From Thioalkalivibrio sp. ALJ12 (GTDB lineage Bacteria; Pseudomonadota; Gammaproteobacteria; Ectothiorhodospirales; Ectothiorhodospiraceae), in NCBI RefSeq assembly GCF_000378305.1, contig NZ_KB899539.1, positions 467,854 to 531,853 on the forward strand: a stretch of 64,000 nucleotides of DNA. Direction: 5' to 3'. Under the pieces are notes generated by a model. The model was not told the DNA's origin. It saw nothing but the letters and a program-made list of their open reading frames with translations, and ran no database searches. Position 1 is the first letter of the stretch; every line of letters begins with the position of its first letter. The translations under genes were made by a program, and so were the position numbers. This document shows, piece after piece, positions 10,880 to 19,590 of the stretch.

Positions 10880-12553
10880 CTACTGGTCGATCTTTAGCTG
10901 ATCGTTAGTCAGCAACGCCTGGATGATGGCATCGGAACTGTCACCCAGATCAACGCCCTGCAGCGTGATGATCTGATCCGCATTGTCCTTGTCACCGTTG
11001 AGACCGCCGTTCGAGTGGACGTACAGCACAGTGTTTCCGTTTTCTGTTTGCGCGTACAGGTAATTGTCGAGGTTGTCCTCGCTTTCACCTTGCAACAGGT
11101 CCGAAAGATCCAGCACATCACCCGACGTCCCGTCCCAGGGCTTGAAGTCCGTGACGGTATCTTCGGCCGGCTGCCCCGCAACATTCGCCTGGTCTCCCGC
11201 ATTCCAGACGAAGGTATTGTTGCCGCCTCCGCCCGTTAGCGTGTCGTTTCCGGCCCCACCGATCAACGTATCGTCGCCGCTGCCTCCGAACAGGACATCG
11301 TCCCCATCGCCGCCAATCAGCACATCATTGCCGATCGAGCCGATCAGAGTGTCGCTGTCTTCCGTCCCGACCAGAGTCACCCCCAGCGGTTTGACCGAAT
11401 AAGCGCTCTGATTGGGCCCTTCCCGACCGCCAAAGAAGGCAATGTAGGCGAAGCTTTCGTCGTGCTCGATCGTCGCCACGCCGTCGACCACCACCAGATC
11501 TCCTGTCGCAATCCGGTCGCCCTGTTCGTCATACAGGGCGTACGTCGCACCGGTAATCGGGCCTTCCACGGCGAACTGAACCCCATCGACCGGCTGCACT
11601 AGTTCGAACAAAAGCCCTTCGTTGTGCTCAATCGCGTTGGGATCATCCGCATTGCTTTGATGATCCACTGCATAGAAGCCATTTTCGCTGACGGAGACGG
11701 AGGCACTCTGGTGCCCAGTCTGTTTCAAGCCAGAAGCCGTTGCAGCGGTGCCTTGCGTCGAGCTACCGACCGTATGCGCCGTCACGTCACTATAGATTTC
11801 GCGCGGATCGGGATCGCCTGGATCCTCATCACCCGGGTCCTCATCACCCGGGTCCTCATCACCCGGATCCTCATCACCCGGATCCTCGTCGCCTGGATCC
11901 TCATCACCCGGGTCCTCATCACCCGGGTCCTCATCACCCGGGTCCTCGTCGCCTGGATCCTCATCACCCGGGCCCTCATCACCCGGGCCCTCATCACCCG
12001 GATCCTGGTCGCCAGGCACGTCCTGCGGCGGTTGTTCATCGACAACGATCTCGTCCGCCGAGGCAACAGACCCGCCCGAGTCGGTACCCTCTCCGGGTTC
12101 CGGCTGGCCCAGTGCATTCACGGGAAAAACGTACTGCACCGGCGGCACTTCATCATTCACGCGGACGACCCGGACAAAGCTACCGCCTTCACCGGGTGCT
12201 CCACCTTCTACACCCGCAGCCGGCGCGTCCAGCAGATCATCCAGGCTCTCGCCCCGATCCAACGCCGCGATAACCTCCTCGACCGTGGCATCGCCTATTT
12301 GTGACGCCATCGGATCCGCGTCTGCGGACTGCACCAGGTCCTCTGTGAGTGTCGCCGCTTCGCCCTCCGCCAGGGTGACGCTCGAACCATCCGCCAACGC
12401 GAGCTCCACCAAGCCGCCAGACTGGGTTGTAACCTCCTCTCCAGCATAAACCGGGTCACCCTGCTGAAGTACCCGCGAGTTGCCCTCGGCGTCACGAACA
12501 GTCACGGTCCCGATCACCGCCTGAACCGTTGCAACAATCATTTCCGGGCTCAT
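10880..12553 (-). CDS. LapA-like retention-module RTX adhesin 1
   Basis: This is a type I secreted surface protein of 557 residues. Residues 1-130 form a LapA-type retention module ('VATVQAVIGTV', 'GDPVYAGEEV', 'VEEVIAALDRGESLDDL') with PAAG at 111-114, the likely LapG cut site. An acidic linker of 5-residue G-D-E-D-P repeats follows (about 180-250), then a roughly 130-residue module shared with adhesin 2 (about 254-384). Calcium-binding RTX nonapeptides come next ('GGDGDDVLFGGSGDDTL'), and last the type I secretion C-terminus ending LTNDQLKIDQ. I chose the ATG at 12553 because the other two adhesins start at the equivalent point and AGGG lies 8 bases upstream; ATGs at 12568 and 12571 are possible. 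Confidence 0.85.
   Translation of the reverse strand: MSPEMIVATVQAVIGTVTVRDAEGNSRVLQQGDPVYAGEEVTTQSGGLVELALADGSSVTLAEGEAATLTEDLVQSADADPMASQIGDATVEEVIAALDRGESLDDLLDAPAAGVEGGAPGEGGSFVRVVRVNDEVPPVQYVFPVNALGQPEPGEGTDSGGSVASADEIVVDEQPPQDVPGDQDPGDEGPGDEGPGDEDPGDEDPGDEDPGDEDPGDEDPGDEDPGDEDPGDEDPGDEDPGDEDPGDPDPREIYSDVTAHTVGSSTQGTAATASGLKQTGHQSASVSVSENGFYAVDHQSNADDPNAIEHNEGLLFELVQPVDGVQFAVEGPITGATYALYDEQGDRIATGDLVVVDGVATIEHDESFAYIAFFGGREGPNQSAYSVKPLGVTLVGTEDSDTLIGSIGNDVLIGGDGDDVLFGGSGDDTLIGGAGNDTLTGGGGNNTFVWNAGDQANVAGQPAEDTVTDFKPWDGTSGDVLDLSDLLQGESEDNLDNYLYAQTENGNTVLYVHSNGGLNGDKDNADQIITLQGVDLGDSSDAIIQALLTNDQLKIDQ
11806..12015. repeat. 15-bp tandem repeat array inside adhesin 1
   Basis: There are fourteen 15-base units with plus-strand consensus GATCCTCATCACCCG, coding for G-D-E-D-P-type pentapeptides on the minus strand. 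Unit variants such as GATCCTCGTCGCCTG recur with 60-base spacing, suggesting block duplication. Changes in copy number keep the frame, so the linker length could vary without inactivating the protein. Confidence 0.92.
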
Positions 12554-12632
12554 GGCCTTATCCCTCATCATGCTCCCCCGCACTGGGGTGCTCATGATTG
12601 AATTGTTACGCCTAGCGTCAAAATTCCGTTAG

Positions 12633-12648
12633 CTGTACTGAAGTACAG
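12633..12648. promoter_or_regulatory. Candidate operator upstream of adhesin 1
   Basis: The perfect inverted repeat CTGTAC-TGAA-GTACAG begins 80 bases upstream of the adhesin 1 start. Nearly the same sequence (TGTAC-CGAA-GTACA) is found at the same distance upstream of adhesin 3. The bound protein is unknown. Confidence 0.6.
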
Positions 12649-12704
12649 GTCGTGGATTCGCCTCACGCAACCGTCAACACACTGGCGGTCTCGGTTGCGT
12701 ATGA

Positions 12705-12738
12705 ACAAAAAAGCCCGGGTCCGCGATGCGGCCCGGGC
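12705..12738 (-). terminator. Terminator of adhesin gene 2
   Basis: GCCCGGGTCCGC and GCGGCCCGGGC form a long GC stem with one mismatch and a 3-base loop. On the minus strand it is followed by a T run, so it ends the adhesin 2 transcript. Confidence 0.8.
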
Positions 12739-12762
12739 TTCTTCCATCAGGCAGACAGCCCC

Positions 12763-14619
12763 TTACTGATCGATTGTCAGGTGGCCGTTCTCGATCAGCG
12801 TCTGAATGAAATCATAGGACGAGTCGAAACCGTCCATGCTGACCCCTTCCAGCGTAATCGCGTAATCGGCCCCGCCCGTATCCGTCCCGAGCATGCCCCC
12901 GGAACTGATGTGCAGCACCGTATCTTCTCCCTGCGACTCGGCCATCAGGTACTGGTCGATGGTCTCCTGGCTCGCGCTCGACAGGAGCTCGCCGAGCGTA
13001 ATCTGGGCGGCGCCGTTGTCGCTTTCCAGACTAAACCCCTGGATCACGAACCGAGCGGGGTCGTCCGTCGTGCCCTGCCCGCCTTCCGCAACCACGAAAA
13101 TGTCCTGATCCGAGTCCACCGTCAGGAAGTTCGCGCCAAAGTCATCGGCCTCTTCGAGCGTCTCCACCGAATCGGCAACCAGGGCTTCATCGCCTCCGGC
13201 AGGATAGAAATCGGCATCATCGCCCTCGCCAACCTGGACCGACAAATCCACCGGTCGAACCGAGAACTCGCTTCGATCCCCGCTCCCTCCCGAACCTGTA
13301 CTGCCGCCCTGAAATGCAATATAGGAAAACGTCTCGCCGCTCAGCTCCAGGAAACCGTCTTCGTTCACATCCGCGGCAAGATCACGAGCCTCGCCGATGC
13401 GCACTCCATCGGCATCGTAAAGGTGATACGAGCCGCCATTGATTGCACCTTCAATCTGGAACACCGCGGTGTCGGTCGGTTCTCGAAACTCGAAGAGCAG
13501 GGCTTCGATAAAGTCAATCGCACTGGGATTATTGTTGCCTTGGTGATCTACGGCGAAAAACCCCTCTCCGTAAGACACGGCCGCACTTTGGGCACCTGTG
13601 TCCTTCAAGCCATGAACGTTTGCCATCGTTCCGATGGCGGGACTGGCCCCGACCACGTGCGCTGAGGCGAAAAGATCCGCCTCAACTGGGGGCTCGACAA
13701 TCCCCGGCTCGGGAACCGGCGCAAAAGCGTTGTCGGTATCCACCAGATCGGGAAGGTCCACCAGTTCAATCGTGCCCTCCACGATCACGTTCAACTGGTT
13801 ACCGTCCACCACACCTGCCCGGATTGCGGCCGCCCCGGCCTCGGTCAGCACCACCACCCAGTTGCCCGCCCCATCCTGAGCGAGCGCAAGATACGCCGTA
13901 TCGCCGCCGACAATGCTGTAGACGATTGCGCTGGCTAGAGCGGGGTCCAGCCCATCCAGATTCAGGGTATGGGAAACCTCGAAGACCACATCGCCCGCAG
14001 CCGCATCGTTCGCGTCGTCATAGCCGTATCCGGCCGCCACGGATACCGACACCGTTAGCGTCGGGTTGGCGGTCACCGGAGGGGGCGGCTCAACCGGTGG
14101 TTCTACTGGTGGCTGCCCGGGAGGCACAACCGTGTCCGCCGTTTCTCCTCCCGGCACCGCGACGGTCTCGCCCAGAGCATCGGGACGACCGAAGACGTTT
14201 TCCGGAAAAGTGTAGTTAATCGGCTCTACTGGCTCGTTAATGCGTGCGACACGCACGAAACCGCCGCCATCGCTATCACCACCTTCGAGACCGGCCGCCG
14301 GTGGCGCAATCAGCGCATCCAGTGACTCACCACGCTCCAGGGCCGCAATCACTTCTTCCGCCGTCGGAATCTCTGGATTGTCCGCACGGCCGCTATCCGC
14401 CAGAGCTTCGCCCACCAGGACCTGCTGACCCTCCCCGAGCGACAAGACACCACCTTCCATTGCCTGCAGATCAACCGACGCCCCCTGCAGTGGGATCACC
14501 TCTTCCCCCGCATACACGGCATCGCCGACGGCGAGCACCCTGGAATTGCCGTCGACATCTCTCGCAATCACAGTCCCGGTCAATGCCTGGACGGTGGCCA
14601 CTACCGTATTCACTGCCAT
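12763..14619 (-). CDS. LapA-like retention-module secreted adhesin 2 (no canonical RTX repeats)
   Basis: This 618-residue protein has the same N-terminal retention module, with PAAG at residues 107-110, exactly where TAAG lies in Pseudomonas LapA. A Pro-rich linker ('PPVEPPVEPPPP') follows. Next comes a roughly 95-residue cadherin-like module ('LNLDGLDPALAS' through 'VLTEAGAAAIRAG' to 'VEGTIEL') also found twice in adhesin 3. Then comes the roughly 130-residue module shared with adhesin 1 ('GFFAVDHQGNNNPSAID', 'YIAFQGG'). The C-terminus ('YAITLEGVSMDGFDSSYDF' to 'LTIDQ') is the type I secretion domain. The GGxGxD nonapeptides present in the other two are missing; only 'VGEGDDADFYPAGGDEAL' remains. 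GAGGGG lies 5 bases before the ATG. It has its own terminator. Confidence 0.85.
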   Translation of the reverse strand: MAVNTVVATVQALTGTVIARDVDGNSRVLAVGDAVYAGEEVIPLQGASVDLQAMEGGVLSLGEGQQVLVGEALADSGRADNPEIPTAEEVIAALERGESLDALIAPPAAGLEGGDSDGGGFVRVARINEPVEPINYTFPENVFGRPDALGETVAVPGGETADTVVPPGQPPVEPPVEPPPPVTANPTLTVSVSVAAGYGYDDANDAAAGDVVFEVSHTLNLDGLDPALASAIVYSIVGGDTAYLALAQDGAGNWVVVLTEAGAAAIRAGVVDGNQLNVIVEGTIELVDLPDLVDTDNAFAPVPEPGIVEPPVEADLFASAHVVGASPAIGTMANVHGLKDTGAQSAAVSYGEGFFAVDHQGNNNPSAIDFIEALLFEFREPTDTAVFQIEGAINGGSYHLYDADGVRIGEARDLAADVNEDGFLELSGETFSYIAFQGGSTGSGGSGDRSEFSVRPVDLSVQVGEGDDADFYPAGGDEALVADSVETLEEADDFGANFLTVDSDQDIFVVAEGGQGTTDDPARFVIQGFSLESDNGAAQITLGELLSSASQETIDQYLMAESQGEDTVLHISSGGMLGTDTGGADYAITLEGVSMDGFDSSYDFIQTLIENGHLTIDQ

Positions 14620-14763
14620 CGAATCCCCCTCATGCGCCAGCCCTCAAGACCGGCTCAAACAGACGCCTTCGCGTCCATAATCGATCCAACCTCAGTGCCT
14701 GGTCTGGGTCCATCGCCACCGGCACACCGTCGTGCATGACACGTGATGTTCTAGCCAGCCTTT

Positions 14764-15096
14764 CTAGAGAAGGCCTTCGTCGTCTTCCACCAAATTCAGT
14801 CGCCGAGCCGAAGCCCGAAGATCCTTGCGGCCCAGCAGCTTCTGCTGCGCCGCATCCGGCAGGTCTGTAAACCGGATCACACCCTTATCCGTGAGCACTT
14901 CCACCAGATCTTCGAGCACCCGGATCAGTTCCAGATCCGATGCCTGTAACGCAGCGGGCGGCGCGGGCTCGTCGTCAGTACTCGACAAGAACGCCAAAAG
15001 CTCCGGTGCATCGGCCGCCACGAATTCGGCACACTCGGCATCCGCATCCCGGCTCACCAAATCGATCCTGCCCTCTGCATCCCGTCTCACATACAT
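14764..15096 (-). CDS. Small conserved protein, 'tryptophan synthase beta-like' family by name only
   Basis: This is a 110-residue acidic cytosolic protein. I recognise the family from 'MYVRRDAEGRIDLVSR' and the helical core 'DLELIRVLEDLVEVLTDKGV' followed by 'TDLPDAAQQKLLGRK'. Such proteins are widespread in gammaproteobacteria and often labelled 'tryptophan synthase subunit beta like', but they lack the PLP lysine motif and are a quarter of TrpB's length, so the name is misleading and the function is unknown. The ATG at 15096 has GGAGG 8 bases upstream. It lies between adhesins 2 and 3 on the same strand. Confidence 0.75.
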   Translation of the reverse strand: MYVRRDAEGRIDLVSRDADAECAEFVAADAPELLAFLSSTDDEPAPPAALQASDLELIRVLEDLVEVLTDKGVIRFTDLPDAAQQKLLGRKDLRASARRLNLVEDDEGLL

Positions 15097-15156
15097 ACGC
15101 GGCCCTCCGGCCGTCCGTTGCCCCAACTCTCAGCCTACACCCTCAGACACGAGAAA

Positions 15157-15182
15157 GCCCCGCCAATTGATACCGGCGGGGC
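15157..15182 (-). terminator. Terminator of adhesin gene 3
   Basis: GCCCCGCC and GGCGGGGC form an 8-bp stem around a 10-base loop. On the minus strand it is followed by TTTCTC. It lies 12 bases past the adhesin 3 stop codon. Confidence 0.7.
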
Positions 15183-15193
15183 CCCTCAACCAC

Positions 15194-18100
15194 TTACTGA
15201 TCTATCTTGAGCTGGCCGTTGGTCAGGAGTTGATTAATCACCGCCTCAGAATCGCTCCCGCCAAGATCGCTGAATGACTTGCCCTCGAGCCGGATGGTCT
15301 GGTCCGCATTGTCCGCATCACCCCCGAGGTTGCCCTCGGAGTTGATGTACAGAACCGTATCGTCTCCATCCTCCTCGGCAATAATGAAGTCGGCGACGTC
15401 AGACTCGCTGGCGCCATCCAAGAGATCGGAGACATCAAGGACATTGTCACCGTTGCCAAAGTCGGTTACGACATCGTTGGCCGGCTCATCCGTGGACCCT
15501 TCGTCACCCGAGTTCCAGAGGAAAACGTCATCCCCGGCGCCACCGGTAAGGAGGTCATCTCCTGCACCCCCGATGAGTATGTCATCTCCCTCACCGCCAA
15601 ACAGGACGTCATCATCGTTAGTACCTACAATGACATCGTTAGCCTCTGAGCCTTCGAACACGTTATTCGGACTAAAAGTCAAGTCGAACTCGCCTTTGTC
15701 CTCAAGCTTGTCTCCGTCCCCATCCTTCACGTCAAAACTGACCGGAAGCGAGTAATCGAGTTGTTCACTGCCATACGAAACATCGAATTCATCGATCCGA
15801 ATACCGCGCCGCCCCGAAACGGGCTGACCCGTGTTAGAAAGTACAACCTTGTCGAACGATTCACCTGGTTCAATCACGTAAGGGGAATCGAAGTCAGACC
15901 TAGAGCCATCACCGACTTCCTCACCATCACGGTAGGCAACCCAAGAAAGCTCTTGATTTTGCGCATTCGTGTCGAAGTCCGTGATCACAAACTGGGACAC
16001 CAACTGGTTAAAATCGGCCGTAACACTCTGCCCCGACTCCAAGTATTGGTTGCCAACCCCAATACCCCCGCCAGACCAATTCACTTCATCATCGTCAGAG
16101 GAAAACGTGATTACTAGATCACTGTCATCTTCGTTTTCACCGTCGTACACGGAGACTTGCGGGCCTTTGCCCCCGTCAGTACTCAGATCACCGGAACTGG
16201 CGGTGACCTGTGCCACCGAATCGAGATCCTGATACAGATTCACGGTGTACTCACCCGTGTCAACATCCAAGAAGATCGAGAAAACTTCTTCTTCCTCCGA
16301 TTCGGTTACCGCGACCCAACGCCCTGAGCTATCTTCATCCTGTTGCCATTTCAGTGCATCTCCATCTGACGTAAGCAAAACTTCATCTTCGGTGCCAACA
16401 CCTTTAACCGTAATGAAGCCTTCATCGTTGGTAGACACCTCAATCGAAGTGACTTCGGCGCCATCACGATCTGCACCAATCCGAAGCCCGGAGTCAGCCA
16501 TCAATGTCGTACCGGATTCAGTCCCGAGGACGCCATTGAAGGGGTCCTCGGCGACCGGAATATCGTCAACAATTGTGATGTCAATGCTATTTTCGGCTGT
16601 CCGATTGGTGTTATCGGTTACCACGACGTTAATTGCCTCTTTTTCGAGCTCATCCCGCCCCTCATCCGGATGATCGGCAGGCGCGGTCAGTTCGTAGGTA
16701 TAGTCCACCGTATAGGTGCCATTACCATTGTCCTCGAAGTCGGTAATCGACAGCACACCCTTGTTGGTTTCCACCGTCAGAGGTTCCGATGCCGAAGCCC
16801 CATTGAGGTCGTTAATTCCCCAGGCCTCACCGGCGATAGCAAGAGTCTCCACACCTGATGCCGCAGTGATCGTAAACTGACCGCTCGCCTTGGTACCGGC
16901 GTCCTCGGGTGCGTCGTCACCGACTACACCGGTCCCATTCTCAAGGAAGGTCTCGTAGACGAACCCATCGCCACCATCACCGACCAAGCCATCAATGCTC
17001 GGCTCGGGGATCACCGTCAGTTCGGCATCGTCATTCGCCGTGCGGCCGGCGTCATCCGTCACCGTCACGTCCACGTCCGGCAGCTCACCACCACCATTCA
17101 CATGGTCCGCACCGGCCTCGGTCAGCGTCACCTCGCCAGTCTCGTCATCGATGGCGTAGTAACCCGCCGCATTGCTGTCACCGGTGAAGGCATAGGTCAG
17201 ACCCTCGCCCAGCGGATCCTCCGCCGCGCTGGTCGCCACCACATCCCCTTCAGACGCATTGCCTTCCAGGACATCATCACCCGCCGTCACCACGATCGAC
17301 GGACCATCTATCGCCACGACTTCGTCTACCAGGTGCCATTCAGCCGTACCCGTCGCCGAGACCTCTTCGCCAAGTTGATCATCGACCGTCGCGGTCACTG
17401 TCAGCGTGCCCTCACTCAACTCGGAGATGTCCACAGGGCCCGCGCTGTAGTTGCCGTCATTATCAACCTGCGCGGGAGGAACAATCTCCACCTGCTTCCC
17501 GGACTCGTCCGTGATCAGCAGCGTGACCTCGTTGCCCGTAGGCACATTCGTCGTGCTACCACTGATCTCCGCATAACGGCTGTCGCCTTCCTGCGATACC
17601 TTCAGCGTCGACGCGAAGTCCTGATCGCCCGCCGCCTTGGTGTTCGTCCAGTCACCCACCGTCATGATGTGCGTCGCCGCACCATCCGACTCCGGACTCA
17701 GGACATAGGTGTCCGTCCCCGCCGGCAGCTCGTAGTACGCCTCGTAGTCCGTACCCACCGCCGACAGCGACGCCACCTCGTCACTCTCCGTACCATTGCG
17801 AAGACGCCAGACGGTGTACTCCTCGCCTTCCACCGTCACCTTGCCCATCGACGTCAGATTCAGCCCGTCCGCATCCGTCTTCACGGACACACCCGTCTCC
17901 GAATCCGCTTCCAGCAACTCATCCAGCTCCGAAAAGCCCTCCGTCAACGACAGCGAGACATCAATGTCTCCAGGCTCCAGAGGCAGGTCTTCCTGCGCGA
18001 TGGTGGTGGAGAAGCTATCGGACTCCACCGTGAAGCTGTTTACGTCACCCGTGATCTCGATGTTCCCACGTACTGTCACGCTCAGTTCATTCCCGTCCAC

Positions 18101-19414
18101 CTCTCCGGCGAGTAGTGCCTGGGCGCCGGCTTCCGTGAGGACGACCGTATCTCCGTCAACCTCCATGTAGGCCTCACCTTCCGGAGATTCCGTCGCCTCA
18201 ACGATCTCGTACACGATGTCACTGACGCTCACGGCTGCGGGGTCAATCCCGTCAAAATTCAGATCCTCAATAGCGAGCTCGAACAGGACAAAACCACCAG
18301 CGATCTGCCCCCCATCGGATTCTGCGGGCGTATCGAACGTGCCAACACTAAAGGCCTGAGGACCTTGAACCGGGTTGCCTTCCACTTCGCTGTCGGTCTC
18401 GCCATGGCGGGGGGTCACTGAAATCTGTAATTCAGGTTCCGGTACTTCAACCGAAATATCGGCCTCATCGGTCGCTACAAGCTCGCCGAAACCGTCAACC
18501 TCGACCGTCCCCTGAACAAACACCTGCAATTCGTTGCCTGAGACCTGGCCATTCTGTACCGCTACCGCACCCGCTTCCGTCAATACGATGACGGGGTCAC
18601 CCTGTTCGTCTTCCCCAATCGCAAGCAGATCGGTATCGCCCCCGATCAACGAATACGAAACCGGGCCAGCTGTCGCCGGGTCGATACCATCCAAGTCAAG
18701 TGAGGAGGCAAGAGAAAAGACCTCCGTTCCAATCAGGCTCTCGTGCCCACCAGGGACCTCGACCTGCATCGTCGAAACGCCCTCAAAATTCTGCAGCCCT
18801 CGCTCATCCTCCGGTGCCCAGTGGGTCCCTTCTTCACGCACGGAAGCGCGCCCTACGACGTCTCCGAAAGGCGAAACCTGCACGGTCAGGAACGGGCTCG
18901 GGCCATCCTCCGACGGGTCCTCATCATCTCCCAACGTTGCACCGTCGTCTCCGACGGACTCACCCGGACCGCGAAGCACATTCGCGTCGTAGGCATAGTT
19001 GACCGGGGCCACTTCTTCGAAGCCGCGAGCAATGCGGACAAAGCCGCCGCCTTCTCCGGCGGCACCACCGGCGGCACCGGCGGCTGGGGCTTCGATCATG
19101 TCGGTGATGTCTTCACCGCGCTCGAGGGCTTCGATGATCTCTTCGACGGTGGCGTCGGCGATCTCGGCATCTTCGGGTGCCGGCTCGGCGGATTCCGCCA
19201 GGTCGTCGGTGATGGTGGCAGACTCGTTGCCGGCGAGGGACATGGTGGATCCGTCCTCGAAGGCCATTTCGATGAAGGCGCCATCTTCGGCGATGACTTC
19301 TTCGCCGTAGAAGATCTCGTCTCCGGGTTGCAGGACCCGGGTGTTGCCGTCCTCGTCTCGAGCAATGACGGTACCCACCACGGATTCGACGGTAGCTACG
19401 ACGACTTCAGACAT
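15194..19414 (-). CDS. Large LapA-like retention-module RTX adhesin 3
   Basis: This 1406-residue acidic protein is the largest of the three adhesins. Residues 1-130 are the retention module with PAAG at 110-113. Two copies of the module with 'DGIDPA' and 'VLTEAGA' follow (about 240-480). Ig/cadherin-like repeats come next, including 'GYYAIDDETGEVTLTEAGA' and a T1SS-143-like segment 'SGQFTITAASGVETLAIAG'. RTX nonapeptides follow ('DVLFGGEGDDILIGGAGDD', about 1265-1310), then the secretion C-terminus ending LTNGQLKIDQ. AAGGAG lies 6 bases before the ATG. It should be exported by LapB/LapC/LapE and released by LapG. The binding target cannot be told from sequence. Confidence 0.88.
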   Translation of the reverse strand: MSEVVVATVESVVGTVIARDEDGNTRVLQPGDEIFYGEEVIAEDGAFIEMAFEDGSTMSLAGNESATITDDLAESAEPAPEDAEIADATVEEIIEALERGEDITDMIEAPAAGAAGGAAGEGGGFVRIARGFEEVAPVNYAYDANVLRGPGESVGDDGATLGDDEDPSEDGPSPFLTVQVSPFGDVVGRASVREEGTHWAPEDERGLQNFEGVSTMQVEVPGGHESLIGTEVFSLASSLDLDGIDPATAGPVSYSLIGGDTDLLAIGEDEQGDPVIVLTEAGAVAVQNGQVSGNELQVFVQGTVEVDGFGELVATDEADISVEVPEPELQISVTPRHGETDSEVEGNPVQGPQAFSVGTFDTPAESDGGQIAGGFVLFELAIEDLNFDGIDPAAVSVSDIVYEIVEATESPEGEAYMEVDGDTVVLTEAGAQALLAGEVDGNELSVTVRGNIEITGDVNSFTVESDSFSTTIAQEDLPLEPGDIDVSLSLTEGFSELDELLEADSETGVSVKTDADGLNLTSMGKVTVEGEEYTVWRLRNGTESDEVASLSAVGTDYEAYYELPAGTDTYVLSPESDGAATHIMTVGDWTNTKAAGDQDFASTLKVSQEGDSRYAEISGSTTNVPTGNEVTLLITDESGKQVEIVPPAQVDNDGNYSAGPVDISELSEGTLTVTATVDDQLGEEVSATGTAEWHLVDEVVAIDGPSIVVTAGDDVLEGNASEGDVVATSAAEDPLGEGLTYAFTGDSNAAGYYAIDDETGEVTLTEAGADHVNGGGELPDVDVTVTDDAGRTANDDAELTVIPEPSIDGLVGDGGDGFVYETFLENGTGVVGDDAPEDAGTKASGQFTITAASGVETLAIAGEAWGINDLNGASASEPLTVETNKGVLSITDFEDNGNGTYTVDYTYELTAPADHPDEGRDELEKEAINVVVTDNTNRTAENSIDITIVDDIPVAEDPFNGVLGTESGTTLMADSGLRIGADRDGAEVTSIEVSTNDEGFITVKGVGTEDEVLLTSDGDALKWQQDEDSSGRWVAVTESEEEEVFSIFLDVDTGEYTVNLYQDLDSVAQVTASSGDLSTDGGKGPQVSVYDGENEDDSDLVITFSSDDDEVNWSGGGIGVGNQYLESGQSVTADFNQLVSQFVITDFDTNAQNQELSWVAYRDGEEVGDGSRSDFDSPYVIEPGESFDKVVLSNTGQPVSGRRGIRIDEFDVSYGSEQLDYSLPVSFDVKDGDGDKLEDKGEFDLTFSPNNVFEGSEANDVIVGTNDDDVLFGGEGDDILIGGAGDDLLTGGAGDDVFLWNSGDEGSTDEPANDVVTDFGNGDNVLDVSDLLDGASESDVADFIIAEEDGDDTVLYINSEGNLGGDADNADQTIRLEGKSFSDLGGSDSEAVINQLLTNGQLKIDQ

Positions 19415-19433
19415 GACCTTCTCCTTGGACTCG

Positions 19434-19508
19434 GAAGTACTTCACAGTTTTCGATGGGTACGAGCCTAGGGGAGTCGGCGTTGGCACGACAGGTGTACCG
19501 AAGTACAG
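19434..19508. promoter_or_regulatory. Candidate operators upstream of adhesin 3
   Basis: The inverted repeat TGTAC-CGAA-GTACA (19494-19507) starts 80 bases upstream of the adhesin 3 ATG. It matches the site upstream of adhesin 1 in sequence and position. A second perfect palindrome, GAAGTACTTC (19434-19443), repeats the GAAGTAC half-sequence close to the start codon. Confidence 0.55.
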
Positions 19509-19590
19509 GGTTTGTGGGGTTATGGGAGAACCGATATGAGGCTCGGTTGGATGAAAACGGATGGAAGCTGCGGGGCGCGGGCCTTAGGTT

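Noticed and set aside
11806-12015. Regular repeats as a possible CRISPR array
   Set aside because: Units are directly adjacent, 15 bases long, without spacers, and encode in-frame pentapeptides.
14764-15096. Second tryptophan synthase beta gene
   Set aside because: Only 110 residues, no PLP lysine motif; the real trpB is at 40421-41629.
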